Of a stretch of 64,000 bases of DNA, positions 47,790 to 58,900 are shown one piece after another (the stretch's first letter is position 1; the number at the start of each line of letters is the position of its first letter). The DNA is taken from positions 682,001-746,000 of the forward strand of contig CM050665.1 of the NCBI GenBank assembly GCA_027574665.1. The letters run 5' to 3'. The notes beneath the pieces were generated by a model. It saw nothing but the letters and a program-made list of their open reading frames with translations. It was not told where the DNA came from and ran no database searches. Position numbers and translations under genes: made by a program. The DNA is from Rhynochetos jubatus (lineage: Eukaryota > Chordata > Aves > Eurypygiformes > Rhynochetidae).

Positions 47790-48950
47790 GTGCTGCTCTT
47801 GGCAGGCCTTTGCAATCCCAACTATCCCAGGACCTGGGCGCTTTCTCGTTCTCCAGACACTAACCCTAGCCCTAACCCTAAGAATGGCATGTGGCAGTTT
47901 CTGGCCACAACCCCCCACGTTCCAGATATGACAGCTGCGGTAGGAGCAATGTCAGTGCAGTGTCGTGCTGCTCTTGGCAGCCCTTTGCAATCCCAATTAT
48001 CCCTGGACCTGGGGGCTTTCTCGTTCTCCAGACGCTAACCCTAGCCCTAACCCTAACACTGGCCAGTCGCGGTTTACGGCCACGCCCCCCCACATTCAGG
48101 CTATGACACCTGCGGTAGGAGCAATGTCAGTGCAGTGTCGTGCAGCTCTAGGAAGGCCTTTGCAATCCCAACTATCCCTGGACCTGGGCGCTTTCTCGTT
48201 CTCCAGACGCTAACCCTAGCCCTAACCCTAAGAATGGCAGGTCACGGTTTCCGGCCACGCCCCCCCTGCGTTCTGGCCATGACAGCTGCGGTAGGAGCAA
48301 TGTCAGTGCAGTGTTGTGCTGCTCTTGGCAGGCCTTTGCAATCCCAACTATCCCTGGACCTGGGCGCTTTCTCGTTCTCCAGACGCTAACCCTAACCCTA
48401 ACACTCGCCAGTCGCGGTTTCCGGCCACGCCTCTCCACATTCTGGCTATGACAGCAGCGGTAGGAGCAATGTCAGTGCAGCGTTGTGCTGCTCCTGGCAG
48501 GCCTTTGCAATCCCAACTATCCCTGGACCTCGGGGCTTTCTCGTTCTCCAGACACTAACCCTAGCCCTAACCCTAATACTGGCAGGTCACAGTTTCCGGC
48601 CACGCCCCCCTCTGCGTTCTGGCTATGACAGCAGCGGTAGGAGCAATGTCAGTGCAGTGACGTGCTGCTCTTGGCAGGCCTTTGCAATCCCAACTATCCC
48701 TGGACCTGGGCGCTTTCTCCTTCTCCAGACGCTAACCCTAGCCCTAACCCTAAGAATGGCAGGTCGCAGTTTCCGGCCACGCCCCCCCTGCGTTCTGGCT
48801 ATGACAGCTGCGGTAGGAGCAATGTCAGTGCAGTGTCGTGCTGCTCTAGGAAGGCCTTTGCAATCCCAACTATCCCTGGACCTGGGCGCTTTCTCGTTCT
48901 CCAGACGCTAACCCTAGCCCTAACCCTAAGAATGGCAGGTCACAGTTTCT
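47790..48950. repeat. Block duplicated at +5,290 bp
   Basis: Units with GGCATGTGGCAG, CCACAACCCCCC, CCAGATATG, ACACTGGCC, CATTCAGGC, CTCTAGGAAGG, TGTTGTGC and CCTCTCCACATTC occur in this order here and from about 53,080 (offset 5,290, about 30 units). A shortened third version starts near 55,800. Confidence 0.87.
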
Positions 48951-49007
48951 GGCCACGCCCCCCCGCGTTCTGGCTATGACATCTGCGGTAGGAGCAATGT
49001 CAGCGCA

Positions 49008-50680
49008 GTGTCGTGCTGCTCTTGGCAGGCCTTTGCAATCCCAATTATCCCTGGACCTGGGGGCTTTCTCGTTCTCCAGGCGCTAACCCTAACCCTAAGT
49101 ATGGCAGCGCGTAGTTTTCAGCCACCCACTCCCTGCGTTCTGGCTATGACAGCTGCGGTAGGAGCCATGTCAGTGCAGTGTCGTGCTGCTCTTGGCAGGC
49201 CTTTGCAATCCCAACTATCCCTGGACCTGGGGGCTTTCTCGTTCTCCAGACACTAACCCTAGCCCTAACCCTAATACTGGCAGGTCACAGTTTCCGGCCA
49301 CGCCCCCCTCTGCGTTCTGGCTATGACAGCAGCAGTAGGAGCAATGTCAGTGCAATGTCGTGCTGCTCTTGGCAGGCCTTTGCAATCCCAACTACCCCTG
49401 GACCTGGGTGCTTTCTCGTTCTCCAGATGCTAACCCTAGCCCTAACCCTAAGAATGGCAGGTCGCGGTTTCTGGCCACGCACCCCCTGCGTTCTGGCTCT
49501 GAGAGCTGCGGTAGGAGCAATGTCAGTGCAGTGTCGTGCTGCTCTTGGCAGGCCTTTGCAATCCCAACTATCCCTTGACCTGGGGGCTTTCTCATTCTCC
49601 AGACGCTAACCCTAGCCCTAACCCTAAGAATGGCATGTGGCAGTTTCTGGCCACGCCCCCCCACGTTCCAGCTATGAGAGCTGCTGTAGGAGCAATGTCA
49701 GTGCAGTGTCGTGCTGCTCTTGGCAGCCCTTTGCAATCCCAATTATCCCTGGACCTGGGGGCTTTCTCGTTCTCCAGACGCTAACCCTAGCCCTAACCCT
49801 AACACTGGCCAGTCGCGGTTTCCGGCCACGCCCCCCCTGCGTTCTGGCCATGACAGCTGCGGTAGGAGCAATGTCAGTGCAGTGTCGTGCTGCTCTTGGC
49901 AGGCCTTTGCAATCCCAACTATCCCTGGACCTGGGTGCTTTCTCGTTCTCCAGACGCTAACCCTAGCCCTAACCCTAAGAATGGCAGATCGCAGTTTCCG
50001 GCCACGCCCAACCTGCGTTCTGGCCATGAGAGCTGCGGTAGGAGCAATGTCAGTGCAGTGTCGTGCTGCTCTTGGCAGGCCTTTGCAATCCCAGCTATCC
50101 TAGGACCTGGGCGCTTTCTCGTTCTCCAGACGCTAACCCTAGCCCTAACCCTAAGAATGGCAGATGGCAGTTTCCGGCCACGCCCCCCCTACATTCTGGC
50201 CATGACAGCTGCGGTAGGAGCAATGTCAGTGCAGTGTCGTGCTGCTCTTTGCAGGCCTTTGCAATCCCAACTATCCCTGGACCTGGGGCCTTTCTCGTTC
50301 TCCAGACGCTAACCCTAGCCCTAACCCTAAGAATGGCAGGTCGCGTTTTCCGGCCACGCCCCCCCTGCGTTCTGGCCATGACAGCTGCTGTAGGAGCAAT
50401 GTTAGTGCAGTGTCGTGCTGCTCTTGGCAGGCCTTTGCAATCCCAACTATCCCTGGACCTGGGCGCTTTCTCGTTCTCCAGACGCTAACCCTAGCCCTAA
50501 CCCTAAGAATGGCAGGTCGCGGTTTCCGGCCACGCCCCCCCTGCGTTCTGGCCATGACAGCTGCGGTAGGAGCAATGTCAGAGGAATGACAGTGCAGTGT
50601 CGTGCAGCTCTTGGCAGGCCTTTGCAATCCCAACTATCCCTCGATCTGGGCGCTTTCTCCTTCTCCAGACGCTAACCCTA
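49008..50680. repeat. Block duplicated at +1,951/+2,126 bp
   Basis: The unit series beginning with the 170-bp form at 49,083 recurs from about 50,959 (offset 1,951). After about 49,850 the offset becomes 2,126 because one unit is extra in the second copy. Part of the series (51,311-52,330) recurs again from 53,952 at an offset of 2,641. Confidence 0.87.
49083..49252. repeat. 170-bp unit lacking the CCCTAG hexamer
   Basis: The telomeric block reads CTAACCCTAACCCTAAG, so the CCCTAG hexamer is missing and the repeat is exactly 6 bp shorter. The body is also distinctive (AGTATGGCAGCGCG, AGTTTTCAGCC, ACCCACTCCC). Related units begin at 51,034, 57,377, 58,779 and 59,295. Another class with the same hexamer loss, reading CTAACACTCGCC after the telomeric block, occurs near 48,387, 53,677 and 56,151. 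Confidence 0.92.
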
Positions 50681-53600
50681 GCCCTAACCCTAAGAATGGC
50701 AGGTCGCGGTTTCCTACCACGCCCCCCCTACGTTCTGGCCATGACACCTGCGGTAGGAGCAATGTCAGAGGAATGTCAGTGCAGTGTCGTGCTGCTCTTG
50801 GCAGGCCTTTGCAATCCCAACTATCCCTGGATCTGGGGGTTTTCTCGTTCTCCAGACGCTAACCCTAGCCCTAACCCTAAGAATGGCAGGTCACAGTTTC
50901 TGGCCACGCCCCCCCGCGTTCTGGCTATGACATCTGCGGTAGGAGCAATGTCAGCGCAGTGTCGTGCTGCTCTTGGCAGGCCTTTGCAATCCCAATTATC
51001 CCTGGACCTGGGGGCTTTCTCGTTCTCCAGGCGCTAACCCTAACCCTAAGTATGGCAGCGCGTAGTTTTCAGCCACCCACTCCCTGCGTTCTGGCTATGA
51101 CAGCTGCGGTAGGAGCAATGTCAGGGCAGTGTCGTGCTGCTCTTGGCAGGCCTTTGCAATCCCAACTATCCCTGGACCTGGGGGCTTTCTCGTTCTCCAG
51201 ACACTAACCCTAGCCCTAACCCTAATACTGGCAGGTCACAGTTTCCGGCCACGCCCCCCTCTGCGTTCTGGCTATGACAGCAGCAGTAGGAGCAATGTCA
51301 GTGCAATGTCGTGCTGCTCTTGGCAGGCCTTTGCAATCCCAACTACCCCTGGACCTGGGTGCTTTCTCGTTCTCCAGATGCTAACCCTAGCCCTAACCCT
51401 AAGAATGGCAGGTCGCGGTTTCTGGCCACGCACCCCCTGCGTTCTGGCTATGACAGCTGCGGTAGGAGCAATGTCAGTGCAGTGTCGTGCTGCTCTTGGC
51501 AGGCCTTTGCAATCCCAACTATCCCTTGACCTGGGGGCTTTCTCATTCTCCAGACGCTAACCCTAGCCCTAACCCTAAGAATGGCATGTGGCAGTTTCTG
51601 GCCACGCCCCCCCACGTTCCAGCTATGAGAGCTGCTGTAGGAGCAATGTCAGTGCAGTGTCGTGCTGCTCTTGGCAGCCCTTTGCAATCCCAATTATCCC
51701 TGGACCTGGGGGCTTTCTCGTTCTCCAGACGCTAACCCTAGCCCTAACCCTAACACTGGCCAGTCGCAGTTTACGGCCACGCCCCCCCACATTCTGGCTA
51801 TGACAGCTGCGTTAGGAGCAATGTCAGTGCAATGTCGTGCAGCTCTAGGAAGGCCTTTGCAATGCCAACTATCCCTGGACCTGGGCGCTTTCTCCTTCTC
51901 CAGACGCTAACCCTAGCCCTAACCCTAATACTGGCAGGTCACAGTTTCCGGCCACGCCCCCCCTGCGTTCTGGCCATGACAGCTGCGGTAGGAGCAATGT
52001 CAGTGCAGTGTCGTGCTGCTCTTGGCAGGCCTTTGCAATCCCAACTATCCCTGGACCTGGGTGCTTTCTCGTTCTCCAGACGCTAACCCTAGCCCTAACC
52101 CTAAGAATGGCAGATCGCAGTTTCCGGCCACGCCCAACCTGCGTTCTGGCCATGAGAGCTGCGGTAGGAGCAATGTCAGTGCAGTGTCGTGCTGCTCTTG
52201 GCAGGCCTTTGCAATCCCAGCTATCCTAGGACCTGGGCGCTTTCTCGTTCTCCAGACGCTAACCCTAGCCCTAACCCTAAGAATGGCAGATGGCAGTTTC
52301 CGGCCACGCCCCCCCTGCGTTCTGGCCATGACAGCTGCGGTAGGAGCAATGTCAGTGCAGTGTCGTGCTGCTCTTTGCAGGCCTTTGCAATCCCAACTAT
52401 CCCTGCACCTGGGGCCTTTCTCGTTCTCCAGACGCTAACCCTAGCCCTAACCCTAAGAATGGCAGGTCGCGTTTTCCGGCCACGCCCCCCCTGCGTTCTG
52501 GCCATGACAGCTGCGGTAGGAGCAATGTTAGTGCAGTGTCGTGCTGCTCTTGGCAGGCCTTTGCAATCCCAACTATCCCTGGACCTGGGCGCTTTCTCGT
52601 TCTCCAGACGCTAACCCTAGCCCTAACCCTAAGAATGGCAGGTCGCGGTTTCCGGCCACGCCCCCCCTGCGTTCTGGCCATGACAGCTGCGGTAGGAGCA
52701 ATTTCAGAGGAATGACAGTGCAGTGTCGTGCAGCTCTTGGCAGGCCTTTGCAATCCCAACTATCCCTCGATCTGGGCGCTTTCTCCTTCTCCAGACGCTA
52801 ACCCTAGCCCTAACCCTAAGAATGGCAGGTCGCGGTTTCCTACCACGCCCCCCCTACGTTCTGGCCATGACAGCTGCGGTAGGAGCAATGTCAGGGCAGT
52901 GTCGTGCTGCTCTTGGCAGGCCTTTGCAATCCCGACTATCCCTGGACCTGGGGGCTTTCTCGTTCTCCAGACGCTAACCCTAGCCCTAACCCTAAGAATG
53001 GCAGGTCGCGGTTTCCGGCCACGCCCCCCCTGCGTTCTGGCCATCACACATGCGGTAGGAGCAATGTCAGTGCAGTGTCGTGCTGCTCTTGGCAGGCCTT
53101 TGCAATCCCAGCTATCCCAGGACCTGGGCGCTTTCTCGTTCTCCAGACGCTAACCCTAGCCCTAACCCTAAGAATGGCATGTGGCAGTTTCTGGCCACAA
53201 CCCCCCACGTTCCAGATATGACAGCTGCGGTAGGAGCAATGTCAGTGCAGTGTCGTGCTGCTCTTGGCAGCCCTTTGCAATCCCAATTATCCCTGGACCT
53301 GGGGGCTTTCTCGTTCTCCAGACGCTAACCCTAGCCCTAACCCTAACACTGGCCAGTCGCGGTTTACGGCCACGCCCCCCCACATTCAGGCTATGACACC
53401 TGCGGTAGGAGCAATGTCAGTGCAGTGTCGTGCAGCTCTAGGAAGGCCTTTGCAATCCCAACTATCCCTGGACCTGGGTGCTTTCTCGTTCTCCAGACGC
53501 TAACCCTAGCCCTAACCCTAAGAATGGCAGGTCACGGTTTCCGGCCACGCCCCCCCTGCGTTCTGGCCATGACAGCTGCGGTAGGAGCAATGTCAGTGCA

Positions 53601-56600
53601 GTGTTGTGCTGCTCTTGGCAGGCCTTTGCAATCCCAACTATCCCTGGACCTGGGGGCTTTCTCGTTCTCCAGACGCTAACCCTAACCCTAACACTCGCCA
53701 GTCGCGGTTTCCGGCCACGCCTCTCCACATTCTGTCTATGACAGCAGCGGTAGGAGCAATGTCAGTGCAGTGTTGTGCTGCTCCTGGCAGGCCTTTGCAA
53801 TCCCAACTATCCCTGGACCTCGGGGCTTTCTCGTTCTCCAGACACTAACCCTAGCCCTAACCCTAATACTGGCAGGTCACAGTTTCCGGCCACGCCCCCC
53901 TCTGCGTTCTGGCTATGACAGCAGCGGTAGGAGCAATGTCAGTGCAATGTCGTGCTGCTCTTGGCAGGCCTTTGCAATCCCAACTACCCCTGGACCTGGG
54001 TGCTTTCTCGTTCTCCAGATGCTAACCCTAGCCCTAACCCTAAGAATGGCAGGTCGCGGTTTCTGGCCACGCACCCCCTGCGTTCTGGCTATGACAGCTG
54101 CGGTAGGAGCAATGTCAGTGCAGTGTCGTGCTGCTCTTGGCAGGCCTTTGCAATCCCAACTATCCCTGGACCTGGGCGCTTTCTCGTTCTCCAGACGCTA
54201 ACCCTAGCCCTAACCCTAAGAATGGCATGTGGCAGTTTCTGGCCACGCCCCCCCACGTTCCAGCTATGAGAGCTGCTGTAGGAGCAATGTCAGTGCAGTG
54301 TCGTGCTGCTCTTGGCAGCCCTTTGCAATCCCAATTATCCCTGGACCTGGGGGCTTTCTCGTTCTCCAGACGCTAACCCTAGCCCTAACCCTAACACTGG
54401 CCAGTCGCAGTTTACGGCCACGCCCCCCCACATTCTGGCTATGACAGCTGCGTTAGGAGCAATGTCAGTGCAATGTCGTGCAGCTCTAGGAAGGCCTTTG
54501 CAATGCCAACTATCCCTGGACCTGGGCGCTTTCTCCTTCTCCAGACGCTAACCCTAGCCCTAACCCTAATACTGGCAGGTCACAGTTTCCGGCCACGCCC
54601 CCCCTGCGTTCTGGCCATGACAGCTGCGGTAGGAGCAATGTCAGTGCAGTGTCGTGCTGCTCTTGGCAGGCCTTTGCAATCCCAACTATCCCTGGACCTG
54701 GGTGCTTTCTCGTTCTCCAGACGCTAACCCTAGCCCTAACCCTAAGAATGGCAGATCGCAGTTTCCGGCCACGCCCAACCTGCGTTCTGGCCATGAGAGC
54801 TGCGGTAGGAGCAATGTCAGTGCAGTGTCGTGCTGCTCTTGGCAGGCCTTTGCAATCCCAGCTATCCTAGGACCTGGGCGCTTTCTCGTTCTCCAGACGC
54901 TAACCCTAGCCCTAACCCTAAGAATGGCAGATGGCAGTTTCCGGCCACGCCCCCCCTACGTTCTGGCCATGACAGCTGCGGTAGGAGCAATGTCAGTGCA
55001 GTGTCGTGCTGCTCTTGGCAGGCCTTTGCAATCCCAACTATCCCTGGACCTGGGCGCTTTCTCGTTCTCCAGACGCTAACCCTAGCCCTAACCCTAAGAA
55101 TGGCAGGTCGCGGTTTCCGGCCACGCCCCCCCTGCGTTCTGGCCATGACAGCTGCGGTAGGAGCAATGTCAGAGGAATGACAGTGCAGTGTCGTGCAGCT
55201 CTTGGCAGGCCTTTGCAATCCCAACTATCCCTCGATCTGGGCGCTTTCTCCTTCTCCAGACGCTAACCCTAGCCCTAACCCTAAGAATGGCAGGTCGCGG
55301 TTTCCTACCACGCCCCCCCTACGTTCTGGCCATGACACCTGCGGTAGGAGCAATGTCAGAGGAATGTCAGTGCAGTGTCGTGCTGCTCTTGGCAGGCCTT
55401 TGCAATCCCAACTATCCCTGGATCTGGGGGCTTTCTCGTTCTCCAGACGCTAACCCTAGCCCTAACCCTAAGAATGGCAGGTCCCGGTTTCCGGCCACGC
55501 CCCCCCTGCGTTCTGGCCATGACAGCTGCAGTAGGAGCAATGTCAGTGCAGTGTCGTGCTGCTCTTGGCAGGCCTTTGCAAACCCAACTATCCCTGGACC
55601 TGGGCGCTTTCTCGTTCTCCAGACGCTAACCCTAGCCCTAACCCTAAGAATGGCAGGTCGCGGTTTCCGGCCACGCCCCCCCTGCGTTCTGGCCATCACA
55701 CATGCGGTAGGAGCAATGTCAGTGCAGTGTCGTGCTGCTCTTGGCAGGCCTTTGCAATCCCAGCTATCCCAGGACCTGGGCGCTTTCTCGTTCTCCAGAC
55801 GCTAACCCTAGCCCTAACCCTAAGAATGGCCAGTCGCGGTTTACGGCCACGCCCCCCCACATTCAGGCTATGACACCTGCGGTAGGAGCAATGTCAGTGC
55901 AGTGTCGTGCAGCTCTAGGAAGGCCTTTGCAATCCCAACTATCCCTGGACCTGGGCGCTTTCTCGTTCTCCAGACGCTAACCCTAGCCCTAACCCTAAGA
56001 ATGGCAGGTCACGGTTTCCGGCCACGCCCCCCCTGCGTTCTGGCCATGACAGCTGCGGTAGGAGCAATGTCAGTGCAGTGTTGTGCTGCTCTTGGCAGGC
56101 CTTTGCAATCCCAACTATCCCTGGACCTGGGCGCTTTCTCGTTCTCCAGACGCTAACCCTAACCCTAACACTCGCCAGTCGTGGTTTCCGGCCACGCCTC
56201 TCCACATTCTGGCTATGACAGCAGCGGTAGGAGCAATGTCAGTGCAGTGTTGTGCTGCTCCTGGCAGGCCTTTGCAATCCCAACTATCCCTGGACCTCGG
56301 GGCTTTCTCGTTCTCCAGACACTAACCCTAGCCCTAACCCTAATACTGGCAGGTCACAGTTTCCGGCCACGCCCCCCTCTGCGTTCTGGCTATGACAGCA
56401 GCGGTAGGAGCAATGTCAGTGCAATGTCGTGCTGCTCTTGGCAGGCCTTTGCAATCCCAACTATCCCTGGACCTGGGCGCTTTCTCCTTCTCCAGACGCT
56501 AACCCTAGCCCTAACCCTAAGAATGGCAGGTCGCGGTTTCCGGCCACGCCCCCCCACGTTCTGGATATGACAGCTGCAGTAGGAGCAATGTCAGTGCAGT

Positions 56601-57299
56601 ATCATGCTGCTCGTGGCAGGCCTTTGCAATCCCAACTATCCCTGGACCTGGGCGCTTTCTCGTTCTCCAGACGCTAACCCTAGCCCTAACCCTAAGAATG
56701 GCCAGTCGCGGTTTCCGGCCACGCCTCTCCACGTTCTGGCTATGACAGCAGCGGTAGGAGCAATGTCAGTGCAGTGTTGTGCTGCTCTTGGCAGGCCTTT
56801 GCAATCCCAACTATCCCTGGACCTGGGCGCTTTCTTGTTCTCCAGACACTAACCCTAGCCCTTACCCTAATACTGGCAGGTCACGGTTTCCGGCCACGCC
56901 CCCCTCTGCATTCTGGCTATGACAGCAGCAGTAGGAGCAATATCAGTGCAATGTCGTGCTGCTCTTGGCAGGCCTTTGCAATGCCAACTATCCCTGGACC
57001 TGGGCATTTTATCGTTCTCCAGACGCTAACCCTAGCCCTAACCCTAAGAATGGCAGGTCGCAGTTTCCGGCCACGCCCCCCCTGCGTTCTGGCTATGACA
57101 GCTGCGGTAGGAGCAATGTCAGTGCAGTGTCGTGCTGCTCTTGGCAGGCCTTTGCAATCCCAACTATCCCTGGACCTGGGCGCTTTCTCGTTCTCCAGAC
57201 GCTAACCCTAGCCCTAACCCTAAGAATGGCAGGTCACAGTTTCTGGCCACGCCCCCCCGCGTTCTGGCTATGACAGCTGCGGTAGGAGCAATGTCAGCG

Positions 57300-58900
57300 C
57301 AGTGTCGTGCTGCTCTTGGCAGGCCTTTGCAATCCCAATTATCCCTGGACCTGGGGGCTTTCTCGTTCTCCAGGCGCTAACCCTAACCCTAAGTATGGCA
57401 GCGCGTAGTTTTCAGCCACCCACTCCCTGCGTTCTGGCTATGACAGCTGCGGTAGGAGCCATGTCAGTGCAGTGTCGTGCTGCTCTTGGCAGGCCTTTGC
57501 AATCCCAACTATCCCTGGACCTGGGGGCTTTCTCGTTCTCCAGACACTAACCCTAGCCCTAACCCTAATACTGGCAGGTCACAGTTTCCGGCCACGCCCC
57601 CCTCTGCATTCTGGCTATGACAGCAGCAGTAGGAGCAATGTCAGTGCAATGTCGTGCTGCTCTTGGCAGGCCTTTGCAATCCCAACTACCCCTGGACCTG
57701 GGTGCTTTCTCGTTCTCCAGATGCTAACCCTAGCCCTAACCCTAAGAATGGCAGGTCGCGGTTTCCGGCCACGCCCCCCCTGCGTTCTGGCCATGACAGC
57801 TGCGGTAGGAGCAATGTCAGTGCAGTGTCGTGCTGCTCTTGGCAGGCCTTTGCAATCCCAACTACCCCTGGACCTGGGTGCTTTCTCGTTCTCCAGATGC
57901 TAACCCTAGCCCTAACCCTAAGAATGGCATGTGGCAGTTTCCGGCCACGCCCCCCCACGTTCCAGCTATGACAGCTGCGGTAGGAGCAATGTCAGTGCAG
58001 TGTCGTGCTGCTCTTGGCAGGCCTTTGCAATCCCAACTATCCCTGGACCTGGGGGCTTTCTCGTTCTCCAGACGCTAACCCTAGCCCTAACCCTAACACT
58101 GGCCAGTCGCGGTTTCCGGCCACGCCCCCCTCTGCGTTCTGGCTATGACAGCTGCGGTAGGAGCAATGTCAGTGCAGTGTTGTGCTGCTCTTGGCAGGCC
58201 TTTGCAATCCCAACTATCCCTGGACCTGGGGGCTTTCTCGTTCTCCAGACGCTAACCCTAGCCCTATCCCTAACACTCGCCAGTCGCGGTTTCCGGCCAC
58301 GCCTCTCCACATTCTGGCTATGACAGCAGCGGTAGGAGCAATGTCAGTGCAGTGTTGTGCTGCTCCTGGCAGGCCTTTGCAATCCCAACTATCCCTGGAC
58401 CTGGGCGCTTTCTCGTTCTCCAGACACTAACCCTAGCCCTTACCCTAATACTGGCAGGTCACGGTTTCCGGCCACGCCCCCCTCTGCGTTCTGGCTATGA
58501 CAGCAGCAGTAGGAGCAATGTCAGTGCAGTGTCGTGCTGCTCTTGGCAGGCCTTTGCAATCCCAACTATCCCTGGACCTGGGCGCTTTCTCGTTCTCCAG
58601 ACGCTAACCCTAGCCCTAACCCTAAGAATGGCAGGTCACAGTTTCTGGCCACGCCCCCCCGCGTTCTGGCTATGACATCTGCGGTAGGAGCAATGTCAGC
58701 GCAGTGTCGTGCTGCTCTTGGCAGGCCTTTGCAATCCCAATTATCCCTGGACCTGGGGGCTTTCTCGTTCTCCAGGCGCTAACCCTAACCCTAAGTATGG
58801 CAGCGCGTAGTTTTCAGCCACCCACTCCCTGCGTTCTGGCTATGACAGCTGCGGTAGGAGCCATGTCAGTGCAGTGTCGTGCTGCTCTTGGCAGGCCTTT
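57300..58900. repeat. Right-most copies of the domain-4 marker series
   Basis: The 49.0-kb series (CAATTATCCC unit, 170-bp unit, ATACTGGCAGGTCAC unit, CAACTACCCC unit) recurs from 57,302 and in part from 58,704. The copies are more mixed with consensus-like units than at 49 kb. Confidence 0.82.

Larger units (their letters stand above)
46300..58900. repeat. Array domain 4: divergent units with indels
   Basis: Units depart more from consensus than in the left 46 kb. Typical variants are GGCATGTGGCAG, ACACTGGCCAGTCGC, ATACTGGCAGGTCACAG, GACACCTGCGG, CAATTATCCC, CTCTAGGAAGGCC and TGTTGTGC. Unit lengths vary widely (170, 175, 176, 187 bp). Blocks of about 11 to 30 units have been copied within the domain. 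Confidence 0.9.
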
